NCBI GenBank assembly: GCA_963805495.1
Contig: CAWDUQ010000004.1
Coordinates: forward strand, 310,001 to 374,000
From: DAHUXD01 sp963805495
GTDB lineage: Bacteria > Acidobacteriota > Thermoanaerobaculia > UBA5066 > Gp7-AA6
Reading direction: 5' to 3'
DNA: 64,000 nucleotides
Below, one piece after another: positions 51,844 to 61,078 of the stretch. The position numbers and the translations under genes are program-made. Within the stretch, counting starts at the first letter, position 1; the number at the start of each line of letters is the position of its first letter. The notes beneath the pieces were generated by a model that saw only the letters and a program-made list of their open reading frames with translations, was not told the DNA's origin and did not search any database.

Positions 51844-53388
51844 ATGGGCGCCGGAGGAGCGGGGAGATTCGCGGCCCGCGCCGGGCTCGCGCTTTCGCTC
51901 GTCTTCGCCGGCGCCTGCATGGTCGGCCCCAACTACTCCACCCCGAAGAGCGACGTGGGCCCGGCCTGGCTTCCCGCTCCGGCCCTGGAAGAGAAGCCGC
52001 TCAACGCCGTCGACGCCCACTGGTGGAGGGTTTTCGGCGATCCGGTGCTCGACGGCCTGGTCGAGAGCGCGTACCGGAACAACCTTTCGCTCCAGATCGC
52101 GGGGGCCCGCGTTCTCCAGGCACGCGCCCAGCTGAACCAGTCGATCGGTAACCTGTTTCCGCAGCAGCAGGGGATCACGGGCGGCATCAGCTTCGATCAG
52201 GTGAACACCCCCGTCACGGTGAATCGCGGCGACGACAACCTGCTCTTTGCCGCAACGTGGGAAATCGACGTCTGGGGCAAGATCCGGCGGGGCATCGAGG
52301 CCGACCGCGCCGCCTACCTGAACACGGTCGCGTCGTACGACGACGCCCTGGTCACGGTGATCGCCGACGTCGCGTCGACCTACGTCAACATCCGCACGGC
52401 GCAGGAGCGCATCCGCGTGGCCGAGCGCAACGTCGAGGTCCAGAAGGAAAGCCTGCGCGTGGCCTCGGTCCAGTTCAAGTACGGCGAGACGAGCGAGCTC
52501 GACGTGCGCCAGGCCGCGACGCTCCTCGCCCAGACGCAGGCCCAGATCCCTAACCTGTGGAACTCGCTGCGGCAGGCGGAGAACGCCCTGGCCGTCCTCC
52601 TCGGCGAGACGCCCTACGCGGTCGACGGGCGCCTGAAGGGCGACGGCGCGGTTCCCGTCGCGCCACCGGAGGTCGCCGTCGGGATCCCGAAGGACCTCCT
52701 GCGCCGCCGGCCGGACGTGCGTGCGGCCGGGCTGGCGGCGGCCTCCCAGTCCGCGCTGATCGGGGTTGCCGTTGCGAACATGTACCCGGCGTTCTCGCTG
52801 TCGGGAGCGTTCGGCGTCGCTTCGACCAGCCTCGGTCCGAGCTCGCTCTCGGACATGTTCCTGTGGCAGAACCGCGTCGCGCAGGCGGGAGCGTCGTTCT
52901 TCTTCCCGATTTTCAACTACGGCCGGCTCGTCAACCAGGTCCGCGTCCAGGACGCGGTCTTTCAGCAGGCCGTCCTGAACTACCAGAACACGGTCCTGAC
53001 GGCCCAGCAGGAGGTCGAAAACGGCCTCTCGGCCTTCGCCACCTCCCGCGAGGCGCTGGCGAGCCTGGATACGGCCGCGACGGCCGCGGAGCGCTCCACG
53101 CACCTCTCGCTGCTCCAGTACAAGGCGGGTGAGACCAACTACACGACCGTGTTGACGACCGAGCAGTCGCAGCTTTCGGTCGAGGACACCGTGGCCTCGA
53201 CCAGGGGGAACGTGGCCCTCGGGCTGATCTCCGTCTACCGCGCGCTCGGCGGGGGTTGGGAGATCCGCGAAGGGCAGGACGTCGTTTCCGACGAGGTCAA
53301 GGCCGAGATGGCCCGGCGGACGAACTGGGGCCGAATGCTCGAGACGGCGCAGCACATGCCGAAGGTCTCGCCGGAGGAGGAACCGTGA
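51844..53388 (+). CDS. RND efflux outer-membrane factor (NodT/TolC family lipoprotein)
   Basis: 514 residues. Lipobox LVFAGAC at about residues 20-26 marks a lipoprotein. Two OEP repeats follow: WWRVFGDPVLDGLVESAYRNNLSLQIAGARVLQARAQL (read in parts), WEIDVWGKIRRGIEADRA, LLRRRPDVRAAGLAAASQSA and FFFPIFNYGRLVNQVR. It forms the outer-membrane channel for the adaptor and permeases downstream. GTGA overlap with the adaptor gene shows operon structure. ATG 51844. Confidence 0.93.
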   Translation: MGAGGAGRFAARAGLALSLVFAGACMVGPNYSTPKSDVGPAWLPAPALEEKPLNAVDAHWWRVFGDPVLDGLVESAYRNNLSLQIAGARVLQARAQLNQSIGNLFPQQQGITGGISFDQVNTPVTVNRGDDNLLFAATWEIDVWGKIRRGIEADRAAYLNTVASYDDALVTVIADVASTYVNIRTAQERIRVAERNVEVQKESLRVASVQFKYGETSELDVRQAATLLAQTQAQIPNLWNSLRQAENALAVLLGETPYAVDGRLKGDGAVPVAPPEVAVGIPKDLLRRRPDVRAAGLAAASQSALIGVAVANMYPAFSLSGAFGVASTSLGPSSLSDMFLWQNRVAQAGASFFFPIFNYGRLVNQVRVQDAVFQQAVLNYQNTVLTAQQEVENGLSAFATSREALASLDTAATAAERSTHLSLLQYKAGETNYTTVLTTEQSQLSVEDTVASTRGNVALGLISVYRALGGGWEIREGQDVVSDEVKAEMARRTNWGRMLETAQHMPKVSPEEEP

Positions 53389-54497
53389 ACCGGAGAAGTC
53401 GCTCGATCGGATGCGCCGTCGTTCTGGCCGCGCTGTCCGCGGGATGCCGGAAGCCCGCGACGGCCGGAGGGCCGGCCGTGCCGGCCGTGACGGTCCAGCC
53501 GCCGCAACGAGAGCCGGTCATCGAGTACCTCGACATGACGGGCACTGTCGCGTCCTCGAAGACGGTCAACCTGGTGGCCCGCGTCCCCGGGTACCTGGAA
53601 TCCGTGAATTTCCAGGACGGCGCGGTCGTGCCGGAAGGCCAGCTCCTGTTCGTGATCGAGCAGGCTCCGTACGAGGCGCAGGTGGCCTTGAACGCGGCGG
53701 CGCTCGTCCGGGCCCAGTCCGAGCTCGACCGGCAGCAGGCGATGATGAAGGAGAACGCGACGGCCGAGACGACGGTCGAAAACTGGGTCAGCCAGCGCGA
53801 CCAGGCCAAGGCGCAGCTCGAGCTGGCGAAGATCAACCTGGGCTACACGAAGGTCACCGCGCCCTTCGACGGGCGGCTCGGCGCCCGGCAGGTCGACCCG
53901 GGCAATCTCGTCGGATCCTCCGGGCCGACGATCCTCGCCACAATCGAGCAGCTCCACCCGATCTACGTGAACTTCAACCTCAACGAGCGTGATGGTCTGC
54001 ATCTGCGAGACGAGATGCGCCGGTACAACATCAGCATCGGGTCCAACATCGGGAAGGCGCCCGTGGAGGTTGGCCTCCAGAACGAGAAGGGCTATCCGCA
54101 CGTCGGCGTGCTCGATTTTGCCGACAACACGCTGAGCACTTCGACCGGCACGATCGCCCTCCGGGCGGTGTTCCGCAACGAGGACACCACCCTGTTCCCG
54201 GGACTGTTCGCCCGCGTCCGCATTCCCCTCGGCGGGTCGAAGCCGATGCTCGTGATCCCGGCGAGCGCGGTCGGCAACGACCAGCAGGGCGACTTCGTCT
54301 ACGTCGTGAACGGCTCCGACGTGGTCGAGCGCCGGTCGATCGAGAAGGGGCCACGGACCGCGTCCGGCGGTCTCGCCATCCGGAACGGTCTCGCGGAGGG
54401 CGATCGCGTGATCGTCAACGGCCTGCTGAACGCGCGGGTGGGCGAGAAGGTCGCGCCGACCGAAGCTCCGGCAGCATCGAGCGCTTCCAAACCGTGA
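53385..54497 (+). CDS. RND efflux periplasmic adaptor (membrane fusion lipoprotein)
   Basis: 370 residues from GTG 53385 with GGAGGAGG upstream. Signal peptide with lipobox (AALSAGC). The MFP pattern is complete: VARVPGYLESVNFQDGAVV (lipoyl half), a helical hairpin rich in Ala/Gln/Glu, GYTKVTAPFDGRLGARQVDPGNLV (second lipoyl half) and the beta-barrel TLFPGLFARVRIPLG. It bridges the inner-membrane permease to the outer-membrane factor. A 194-base gap separates it from the first permease. Confidence 0.93.
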   Translation: MNRRSRSIGCAVVLAALSAGCRKPATAGGPAVPAVTVQPPQREPVIEYLDMTGTVASSKTVNLVARVPGYLESVNFQDGAVVPEGQLLFVIEQAPYEAQVALNAAALVRAQSELDRQQAMMKENATAETTVENWVSQRDQAKAQLELAKINLGYTKVTAPFDGRLGARQVDPGNLVGSSGPTILATIEQLHPIYVNFNLNERDGLHLRDEMRRYNISIGSNIGKAPVEVGLQNEKGYPHVGVLDFADNTLSTSTGTIALRAVFRNEDTTLFPGLFARVRIPLGGSKPMLVIPASAVGNDQQGDFVYVVNGSDVVERRSIEKGPRTASGGLAIRNGLAEGDRVIVNGLLNARVGEKVAPTEAPAASSASKP

Positions 54498-54694
54498 ACC
54501 TCGCAATCGTCCTCACGCAGATATGGTGATTACGTTCGCGGCGCGAATAGTCTCCCGAGCGAGGCGAGGGAGGAGGTTCGCGCCGCGGGAGCCGGAGCGC
54601 GGCGCGGAGACCAGGGCCGCGGTCGAGTCCACATCCGGACGAGCCGCGGCCCGGTGCCCGTAGGGCAGGTCTCCGAGCAAGCGAAGGCGACGTG

Positions 54695-57600
54695 ATGCTG
54701 GCGAAGTTTTTCATCGAGCGTCCGGTACTCGCGAACGTCATCGCGTTCGTGACGATCCTGCTCGGGGCGGTGGCGCTCGGTGTCCTGCCGGTCTCGCAGT
54801 ACCCGCCGATCACTCCGCCGACCGTCCAGGTCACGACCACCTACCCCGGCGCCAGCGCGAAGACGCTGGTCGAGACGGTGGCGCTGCCGATCGAGCAGCA
54901 GGTCAACGGCGTCGAGAAAATGCTCTACATGCAGTCCAACTGCACCGGCGACGGCCGCTACACCCTCACCGTGACCTTCGAGGTCGGCACGGATCTCGAC
55001 TTCGCGCAGGTTCTCGTCCAGAACCGCGTGTCGGCGGCGATGGCGCAGCTTCCCTCGGCCGTCCAGCAGCAGGGCGTCGTGACGAAGAAGAAGCAGACGT
55101 CGCCCCTCCAGATCATCACGCTTTCCTCGAAGGGCGACAAGTTCGACGCGCTCTTCCTGTCCAACTTCGCGACGCTGCAGCTTTCCGACAAGCTCTCGCG
55201 CCTGCCCGGTGTGGGCGACGTCGTGGTTTTCGGCGTCGGCGAGTACAGCATGCGCGTGTGGCTCGATCCCGAGCAGATGCGGCAGCGCTCGCTGATGCCC
55301 TCGGACGTCATCTCGGCCCTGCAGGCGCAGAACGCGTACGTGGCCGCCGGCCAGGTCGGCATGCCGCCCATGCCCGCCGGGCAGGAGTTCCAGCTCACCG
55401 CCGAAGTGCCGGCCGCGCTTTCGGACGCCTCCCAGTTCGACAAGATCATCCTCAAGACGGCGGGGACGGGCCAGATCACGCGCATCCGCGACGTGGGCCG
55501 GGTGGAGCTCGGGGCGCGCAGCTACAGCCAGGTCTTCCGGATGGACGGGCGGCCCGCGGGCGGCGTCGCGATCTACCAGCTGCCGGGGGCCAACGCCCTC
55601 GACACCGCGAAGGGGGTCCGCCGGCTCCTCGCGGAGCTTGCCCCCGCGTTTCCCCAGGGTCTGGAGTACGCGATTCCGTTCGACACGACGACGTTCGTGA
55701 AGGAGTCGGTGAGCGAGGTGTACCGGACGCTGTTCGAGGCGGGGCTGCTGGTGCTGGTGGTGATCGTAGTGTTTCTGCAGGACTGGCGGGCGACGCTGGT
55801 GCCGGCGACGACGGTGCCGGTGACGATCATCGGGGCGTTTGCGGCGATGGCGGCGATGGGTTTTTCGGTGAACCTGTTGACGTTGTTCGCAGTGGTGCTG
55901 GCGATCGGGATCGTGGTGGACGACGCGATCGTGGTGGTGGAGGGGGTATCGCAGCACGTGGAGCGGGGTCAGACGCCCAGGCAGGGGTCGATCGACGCGA
56001 TGCGGGAGCTGATGGGTCCGATCATCGGGATCACTTTGGTGCTGATGTCGGTGTTTCTGCCGCCGGCGTTCATGCCGGGGATCACGGGGCAGATGTACCG
56101 GCAGTTTGCGCTGGTGATTGCGGCGACGGCGTTGATTTCGGCGGTCAACGCGCTGACGTTGAAGCCGACGCAGTGCGCGTTGTGGCTGCGGGCGCGGGAT
56201 CCGGGGGCGAAGAAGGCGTGGTTCTTCCGGGGGTTCAACGCGGTGTACGAGCCGGTGGAGCGGCGGTACGTGCGGCTGATCCGGTTCATGGTGGAGAGGA
56301 GCGGCCGGATGGCGGCGATCGCCCTGGTGCTGATCGGCCTGGCCGTCTGGGGCCTGACCCGCGTCCCGACCGGCTTTCTCCCGACCGACGACCAGGGCTA
56401 CGTGATGATCGCCGTGCAGATGCCGGACGGGGCCTCGCTCCAGCGGACCGAGAAGGTCATGGACGAGGTTTCCCGGATCGGGCTGGCGACGCCGGGCGCG
56501 GCCCACGCGATCGCGATCGGCACCGGGGGGCCCTCGCCTCTCGACGGGGACGTGTCCCTCGCCAACGCCGGGATCGTTTACCTGATGCTCGAGAACTGGA
56601 ACGAGCGGGGGCGGGGGGAAGACCTCGCGGCCGTGACGGCGCATCTCGACCGCGAGCTCGCGGCGATCCAGGAGGCCCGCACGCGGGTGCTGGTCCCGCC
56701 GCCGATCCAGGGCCTCGGGGCCTCGAACGGGTTCCAGATGCAGGTCGAGCTGACCGACGGGACCTACGACTTCGAGCGGCTTCAGCGGGTCACCGACGAC
56801 ATCGTCCGCGAAGCCAACCGGTCCCCCGAGGTGGTCGGGGCGTTCACCGCGTTCCGGGCATCGGTGCCACAGGTCACGGTTCGTGTCGACCGGACGCAGG
56901 CGGCCACGCTCAACGTGAACGTCGGCGACGTCTACAACACCGTGCAGACCTACCTCGGCTCGACCTTCGTGAATCTCTTCACGCGTTTCGGGCACAACTA
57001 CATGGTGTACCTGCAGGCCGACCCGCTCCGCCGCCTGAACACCGACGACGTGAAGAGCCTGTACGTCCGCAGCGCCGGCGGCAGCATGGTCCCGGTCGGA
57101 GCGCTCGCCGAGATCCGGCCGGCCCTCGGGACCTCGGTGGTCTCGCTCTACAACCTGTTCCCGGCCGCCACCATCAACGGGATGCCGGCCGAGGGCTACA
57201 GCTCGGGCCAGGCTCTCGCGGCGATGGAGGCGATTGCCGCCCGCGTGCTGCCTCGCGGAACGAGCTTCGAATGGACGGCCATGTCCTACCAGGAAAAGCT
57301 GGTCGGCAACTCGGCGATCTTCATCTTCGCGCTCTCACTCCTGCTCGTCTATTTCGCGCTGGCGGGGCAGTACGAGAGCTGGATCACGCCGGCCGCGGTG
57401 ATCCTCGCCGTGCCGATGGCCCTGCTCGGGACGGCGGCCGCCCTGATTCTTCTCAACATCGCGAACAACATCTACGTCCAGATCGGTCTCGTGCTGCTGA
57501 TCGCGCTTTCCGCCAAGAACGCGATCCTCATCGTCGAGATGGCGCGCGAGGGACGGGAGAAGGGACTGAGCATCCCGGAAGCCACGGTCGAGGCGTCCCG

Positions 57601-57829
57601 GGTGCGCTTCCGGCCGATCCTGATGACCTCGTTCACCTTCATCCTCGGCGTGCTGCCCCTGGTCCTCGCGACCGGCGCCGGGGCCGCGGCGCGGCGCTCG
57701 CTCGGCGTCGCGGTCGCCTCGGGCATGCTCGCCTCGACCGGGCTGGCGGTCCTCTTCGTGCCCTCGCTCTTCGTGGTCCTGCAGCGATTCATCGAGCGAA
57801 AGACCCCGGCGGATCATGCTCCGAAGTAG
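54695..57829 (+). CDS. RND multidrug efflux permease 1 (HAE-1 type)
   Basis: 1044 residues from ATG 54695. AcrB-like: N-terminal FFIERPVLANVIAF, the QYPPITPPTVQV signature, proton-relay Asp pair in TM4 (GIVVDDAIVVVEG), GFLPTDDQGYVM and a second set of helices to the C-terminus. It exports drugs or lipophilic compounds by proton antiport, in a trimer with the adaptor and outer-membrane factor. Residues about 321-561 are encoded by DNA almost identical to the second permease, as are residues 1-48, while the rest diverges. Ends just before a paired palindrome. Confidence 0.96.
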   Translation: MLAKFFIERPVLANVIAFVTILLGAVALGVLPVSQYPPITPPTVQVTTTYPGASAKTLVETVALPIEQQVNGVEKMLYMQSNCTGDGRYTLTVTFEVGTDLDFAQVLVQNRVSAAMAQLPSAVQQQGVVTKKKQTSPLQIITLSSKGDKFDALFLSNFATLQLSDKLSRLPGVGDVVVFGVGEYSMRVWLDPEQMRQRSLMPSDVISALQAQNAYVAAGQVGMPPMPAGQEFQLTAEVPAALSDASQFDKIILKTAGTGQITRIRDVGRVELGARSYSQVFRMDGRPAGGVAIYQLPGANALDTAKGVRRLLAELAPAFPQGLEYAIPFDTTTFVKESVSEVYRTLFEAGLLVLVVIVVFLQDWRATLVPATTVPVTIIGAFAAMAAMGFSVNLLTLFAVVLAIGIVVDDAIVVVEGVSQHVERGQTPRQGSIDAMRELMGPIIGITLVLMSVFLPPAFMPGITGQMYRQFALVIAATALISAVNALTLKPTQCALWLRARDPGAKKAWFFRGFNAVYEPVERRYVRLIRFMVERSGRMAAIALVLIGLAVWGLTRVPTGFLPTDDQGYVMIAVQMPDGASLQRTEKVMDEVSRIGLATPGAAHAIAIGTGGPSPLDGDVSLANAGIVYLMLENWNERGRGEDLAAVTAHLDRELAAIQEARTRVLVPPPIQGLGASNGFQMQVELTDGTYDFERLQRVTDDIVREANRSPEVVGAFTAFRASVPQVTVRVDRTQAATLNVNVGDVYNTVQTYLGSTFVNLFTRFGHNYMVYLQADPLRRLNTDDVKSLYVRSAGGSMVPVGALAEIRPALGTSVVSLYNLFPAATINGMPAEGYSSGQALAAMEAIAARVLPRGTSFEWTAMSYQEKLVGNSAIFIFALSLLLVYFALAGQYESWITPAAVILAVPMALLGTAAALILLNIANNIYVQIGLVLLIALSAKNAILIVEMAREGREKGLSIPEATVEASRVRFRPILMTSFTFILGVLPLVLATGAGAAARRSLGVAVASGMLASTGLAVLFVPSLFVVLQRFIERKTPADHAPK
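55656..56376 (+). repeat. Near-identical 721-bp tract in RND permease 1 (gene conversion)
   Basis: Matches 58878-59598 base for base except at about six third-codon positions, all silent. It encodes about residues 321-561 (TM2 through TM7 with the Asp pair). Third positions here are G-rich (GTG, GCG), unlike the C-rich flanks. A second shared tract covers 54695-54836 versus 57920-58061. Confidence 0.85.
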
Positions 57830-57891
57830 GGGCGGCCCTTGCGGCCGCCCTCGGTCGCCACGGGGTGGGGGGCGGGGACAAGCCCCGCCCC
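57830..57891. repeat. Twin palindrome (REP/BIME-like) between the two RND permeases
   Basis: GGGCGGCC-CTTGC-GGCCGCCC (57830-57850) and GGGGCGGGG-ACAAG-CCCCGCCCC (57869-57891) are two perfect hairpins 18 bases apart, filling most of the 90-base spacer. Paired GC-rich palindromes of this style are usual for dispersed intergenic repeats. No T tract follows. Confidence 0.7.
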
Positions 57892-57919
57892 GACGACCCG
57901 GGAACTGACGGGCGACCCG

Positions 57920-60900
57920 GTGCTGGCGAAGTTTTTCATCGAGCGTCCGGTACTCGCGAACGTCATCGCGTTCGTGACGATCCTGCTCGGGGCGGTGGCG
58001 CTCGGCGAACTGCCGGTCTCGCAGTACCCGCCGATCACTCCGCCGACCGTCCAGGTCACGGCCAACTACCCGGGCGCGAACTCGAAGACGATCGTCGAGA
58101 CGGTGGCGCTGCCGATCGAGCAGCAGGTCAACGGCGTCGAAGGCATGCTGTACATGCAGTCGACGGCGACCAACGACGGCCGCTACACCTTGATCGCGAC
58201 CTTCCGGGTCGGCACGGATCTCGACCTCGCGCAGGTCCTGGTGCAGAACCGGGTGGCCGCCGCCCTGGCGCAGCTGCCGCAGCCGGTCCAGCAACAGGGG
58301 GTGGTGACCAAGAAGAAGTCGACGGCCATCCTCCAGATCATCACGCTGACGGCGACCCACGGCCAGTACGACGGGCTCTACCTGTCCAACTTCGCGACCC
58401 TGCAGCTCCACGACAAGCTCGCGCGCGTGCCCGGCGTCGGCGACGTCACCGTCTTCGGCATCGGCCAGTACAGCATGCGCGTGTGGCTCGATCCCCAGCG
58501 GATGCTGGAGCGTTCGCTCATGCCCTCGGACGTGATCGCCGCGATCCGGGCGCAGAACGCGTACGTCGCCGCCGGCCAGATCGGCAGCCCGCCGGCCCCC
58601 GCCGGCGAGCCCTTTCAGCTGACGATCGACGTCGGCGGCAACCTGTCCCGGGCGGAGGAGTTCGAGCAGATCATCGTCAAGACGTCCGGCAGCCAGATCA
58701 CGCGTATCCGCGACGTGGGCCGGGTGGAGCTCGGGGCCCAGACCTACAGCCAGTTCTTCAAGATGAACGACCGGGTGGCCGGCGGCATCGCGATCTTTCA
58801 GCTTCCCGAGGCCAACGCCCTGGACACCGCGGCCCGCGTGCGCGCCCGGATGGCTGAGCTCTCCCGCGACTTCCCGGAGGGTCTGGAGTACGCGATTCCG
58901 TTCGACACGACGACGTTCGTGAAGGAGTCGGTGAGCGAGGTGTACCGGACGCTGTTCGAGGCGGGGCTGCTGGTGCTGGTGGTGATCGTGGTGTTTCTGC
59001 AGGACTGGCGGGCGACGCTGGTGCCGGCGACGACGGTGCCGGTGACGATCATCGGGGCGTTTGCGGCGATGGCGGCGATGGGTTTTTCGGTGAACCTGCT
59101 GACGTTGTTCGCAGTGGTGCTGGCGATCGGGATCGTGGTGGACGACGCGATCGTGGTGGTGGAGGGGGTATCGCAGCACGTGGAGCGGGGTCAGACGCCC
59201 AGGCAGGGGTCGATCGACGCGATGCGGGAGCTGATGGGTCCGATCATCGGGATCACTTTGGTGCTGATGTCGGTGTTTCTGCCGCCGGCGTTCATGCCGG
59301 GGATCACGGGGCAGATGTACCGGCAGTTCGCGCTGGTGATTGCGGCGACGGCGTTGATTTCGGCGGTCAACGCGCTGACGTTGAAGCCGACGCAGTGCGC
59401 GTTGTGGCTGCGGGCGCGAGACCCGGGGGCGAAGAAGGCGTGGTTCTTCCGGGGGTTCAACGCGGTGTACGAGCCGGTGGAGCGGCGGTACGTGCGGCTG
59501 ATCCGGTTCATGGTGGAGAGGAGCGGCCGGATGGCGGCGATCGCGCTGGTGCTGATCGGCCTGGCCGTCTGGGGCCTGACCCGCGTCCCGACCGGCTTCA
59601 TTCCGACCGAGGACCAGGGCTACGCGATGGTCACGGTCCAGCTGCCGGACGGGGCCTCGCTCCAGCGCACCGAGGCCGTCATGGACGAGCTCGGCCGGAT
59701 CTGCCGCGAAAACCCGGCGATGGAGCGCACGATCACGATCGGCGGGGTCTCGCCGATCGAGAACAACGCCTCGCTCGCCAACTCCGGCATCATCTACCTG
59801 CTGTTCAAGGACTGGAGCCAGCGCGGGAAGAACGAGGACCTCCTGCACATCTACGACGACCTCTCGGCCCGGCTCGCGCGCTTCCAGGCCGCCCGGACGA
59901 TGGTGCTGGTGCCGCCGCCGATCCAGGGCCTCGGGCTTTCGGGCGGCTTCCAGATGCAGGTCGAGCTGACCGACGGCAGCGGGGACTACGCGCGCCTGCA
60001 GAAGGCCGCCGACACGATCGTCGACCGCGCGAACGCGGACCCCGCGATCCGCATCGCGCTCACCCCGCTCCGGGCCCAGGTCCCGCAGGTGACCATCGAC
60101 GTCGACAAGACGACGGCCGAGGACCTCGGTGTCAACGTCGGCGACGTGAACGCGACCGTGCAGGCGTACCTCGGCTCGAGCTTCGTCAACCAGTTCTCGC
60201 TCTTCGGGCGCCAGTACATGGTCTACGCGCAGGCCGACGCCCCGTTCCGGCGCGAGACGGGGAGCCTCGCCGGCTACTACGTCCGGTCGAACGCCGGGGC
60301 GATGGTCCCGCTCGGCACGCTCGCGCGGCTCGAGAAATCGCTGGGACCGGCGGTCGTGACGCTCTACAACCTGTACCCTTCGGCGACCATCCAGGGAGGC
60401 GCGAATCGGGGCTTCAGTTCCGGCCAGACGATGGCGGCGCTGGAGAAGATCGCGGACGAGACGCTGCCGGCCGGAATGGCCTACGAGTGGACGGCGATGT
60501 CGTACCAGGAAAAGCTGGTCGGGGATTCGACGTACTTCATCTTCGCCCTCGCGATCCTCCTGGTGTATTTCGTCCTGGCGGGGCAGTACGAGAGCTGGAT
60601 CACCCCGGCGGCCGTCATCCTCGCGGTGCCGCTCGCGCTGCTCGGGACGGTCAGCGCGCTGCTCGGCCTCGGGGTCGCAAACAACCTCTACGTCCAGATC
60701 GGCCTGGTCCTGCTGATCGCGCTCTCGGCCAAGAACGCGATCCTCATCGTCGAGATGGCGCTCGAGGGGCGGGCCGCCGGGCGCAGCCTGGTCGACGCGA
60801 CCGTCCTCGCCTGCCAGGCCCGGTTCCGCCCGATCGTGATGACGTCGTTCACCTTCATCCTCGGCGTCATGCCCCTGTTGCTCGCCCGGGGCGCCGGCGC

Positions 60901-61078
60901 GAGCGCGCGCAAGTCGCTCGGCCTCGCGGTGTCGACGGGCATGCTGGCGTCGACCTGCCTCGCCCTGCTCTTCGTCCCGGCGTTCTTCGTCGTGCTGCGC
61001 GGGTGGGCCGAGCGTCGGCGCCCCGCGGCGGCCGCAGACGGCGCCCGACCGGTCGACCCGGCGCCCAACGCGAGCTAG
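57920..61078 (+). CDS. RND multidrug efflux permease 2 (HAE-1 type)
   Basis: 1052 residues from GTG 57920 (LAKFFIERPVLANV). Same family features as permease 1, including QYPPITPPTVQV, GIVVDDAIVVVEG and GFIPTEDQGYAM. Outside the two converted tracts the proteins differ substantially, particularly in the periplasmic pore domains, so substrate range should differ. Having two permeases with one adaptor suggests alternative or heteromeric pumps (as in MdtBC). The stop interleaves with that of the convergent DUF3313 gene (CTAG at 61075-61078). Confidence 0.95.
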   Translation: MLAKFFIERPVLANVIAFVTILLGAVALGELPVSQYPPITPPTVQVTANYPGANSKTIVETVALPIEQQVNGVEGMLYMQSTATNDGRYTLIATFRVGTDLDLAQVLVQNRVAAALAQLPQPVQQQGVVTKKKSTAILQIITLTATHGQYDGLYLSNFATLQLHDKLARVPGVGDVTVFGIGQYSMRVWLDPQRMLERSLMPSDVIAAIRAQNAYVAAGQIGSPPAPAGEPFQLTIDVGGNLSRAEEFEQIIVKTSGSQITRIRDVGRVELGAQTYSQFFKMNDRVAGGIAIFQLPEANALDTAARVRARMAELSRDFPEGLEYAIPFDTTTFVKESVSEVYRTLFEAGLLVLVVIVVFLQDWRATLVPATTVPVTIIGAFAAMAAMGFSVNLLTLFAVVLAIGIVVDDAIVVVEGVSQHVERGQTPRQGSIDAMRELMGPIIGITLVLMSVFLPPAFMPGITGQMYRQFALVIAATALISAVNALTLKPTQCALWLRARDPGAKKAWFFRGFNAVYEPVERRYVRLIRFMVERSGRMAAIALVLIGLAVWGLTRVPTGFIPTEDQGYAMVTVQLPDGASLQRTEAVMDELGRICRENPAMERTITIGGVSPIENNASLANSGIIYLLFKDWSQRGKNEDLLHIYDDLSARLARFQAARTMVLVPPPIQGLGLSGGFQMQVELTDGSGDYARLQKAADTIVDRANADPAIRIALTPLRAQVPQVTIDVDKTTAEDLGVNVGDVNATVQAYLGSSFVNQFSLFGRQYMVYAQADAPFRRETGSLAGYYVRSNAGAMVPLGTLARLEKSLGPAVVTLYNLYPSATIQGGANRGFSSGQTMAALEKIADETLPAGMAYEWTAMSYQEKLVGDSTYFIFALAILLVYFVLAGQYESWITPAAVILAVPLALLGTVSALLGLGVANNLYVQIGLVLLIALSAKNAILIVEMALEGRAAGRSLVDATVLACQARFRPIVMTSFTFILGVMPLLLARGAGASARKSLGLAVSTGMLASTCLALLFVPAFFVVLRGWAERRRPAAAADGARPVDPAPNAS
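58878..59598 (+). repeat. Near-identical 721-bp tract in RND permease 2 (gene conversion)
   Basis: Partner of 55656-56376. See that entry for boundaries and the silent differences. Left boundary is abrupt at AGGGTCTGGAGTACG and right boundary at ACCGGCTT, after which the two genes diverge at the protein level. Confidence 0.85.

Noticed and set aside
57869..57891. Intrinsic terminator between the RND permeases
   Set aside because: The hairpin is strong but no T-rich tract follows on either strand, and the downstream gene appears to belong to the same operon.
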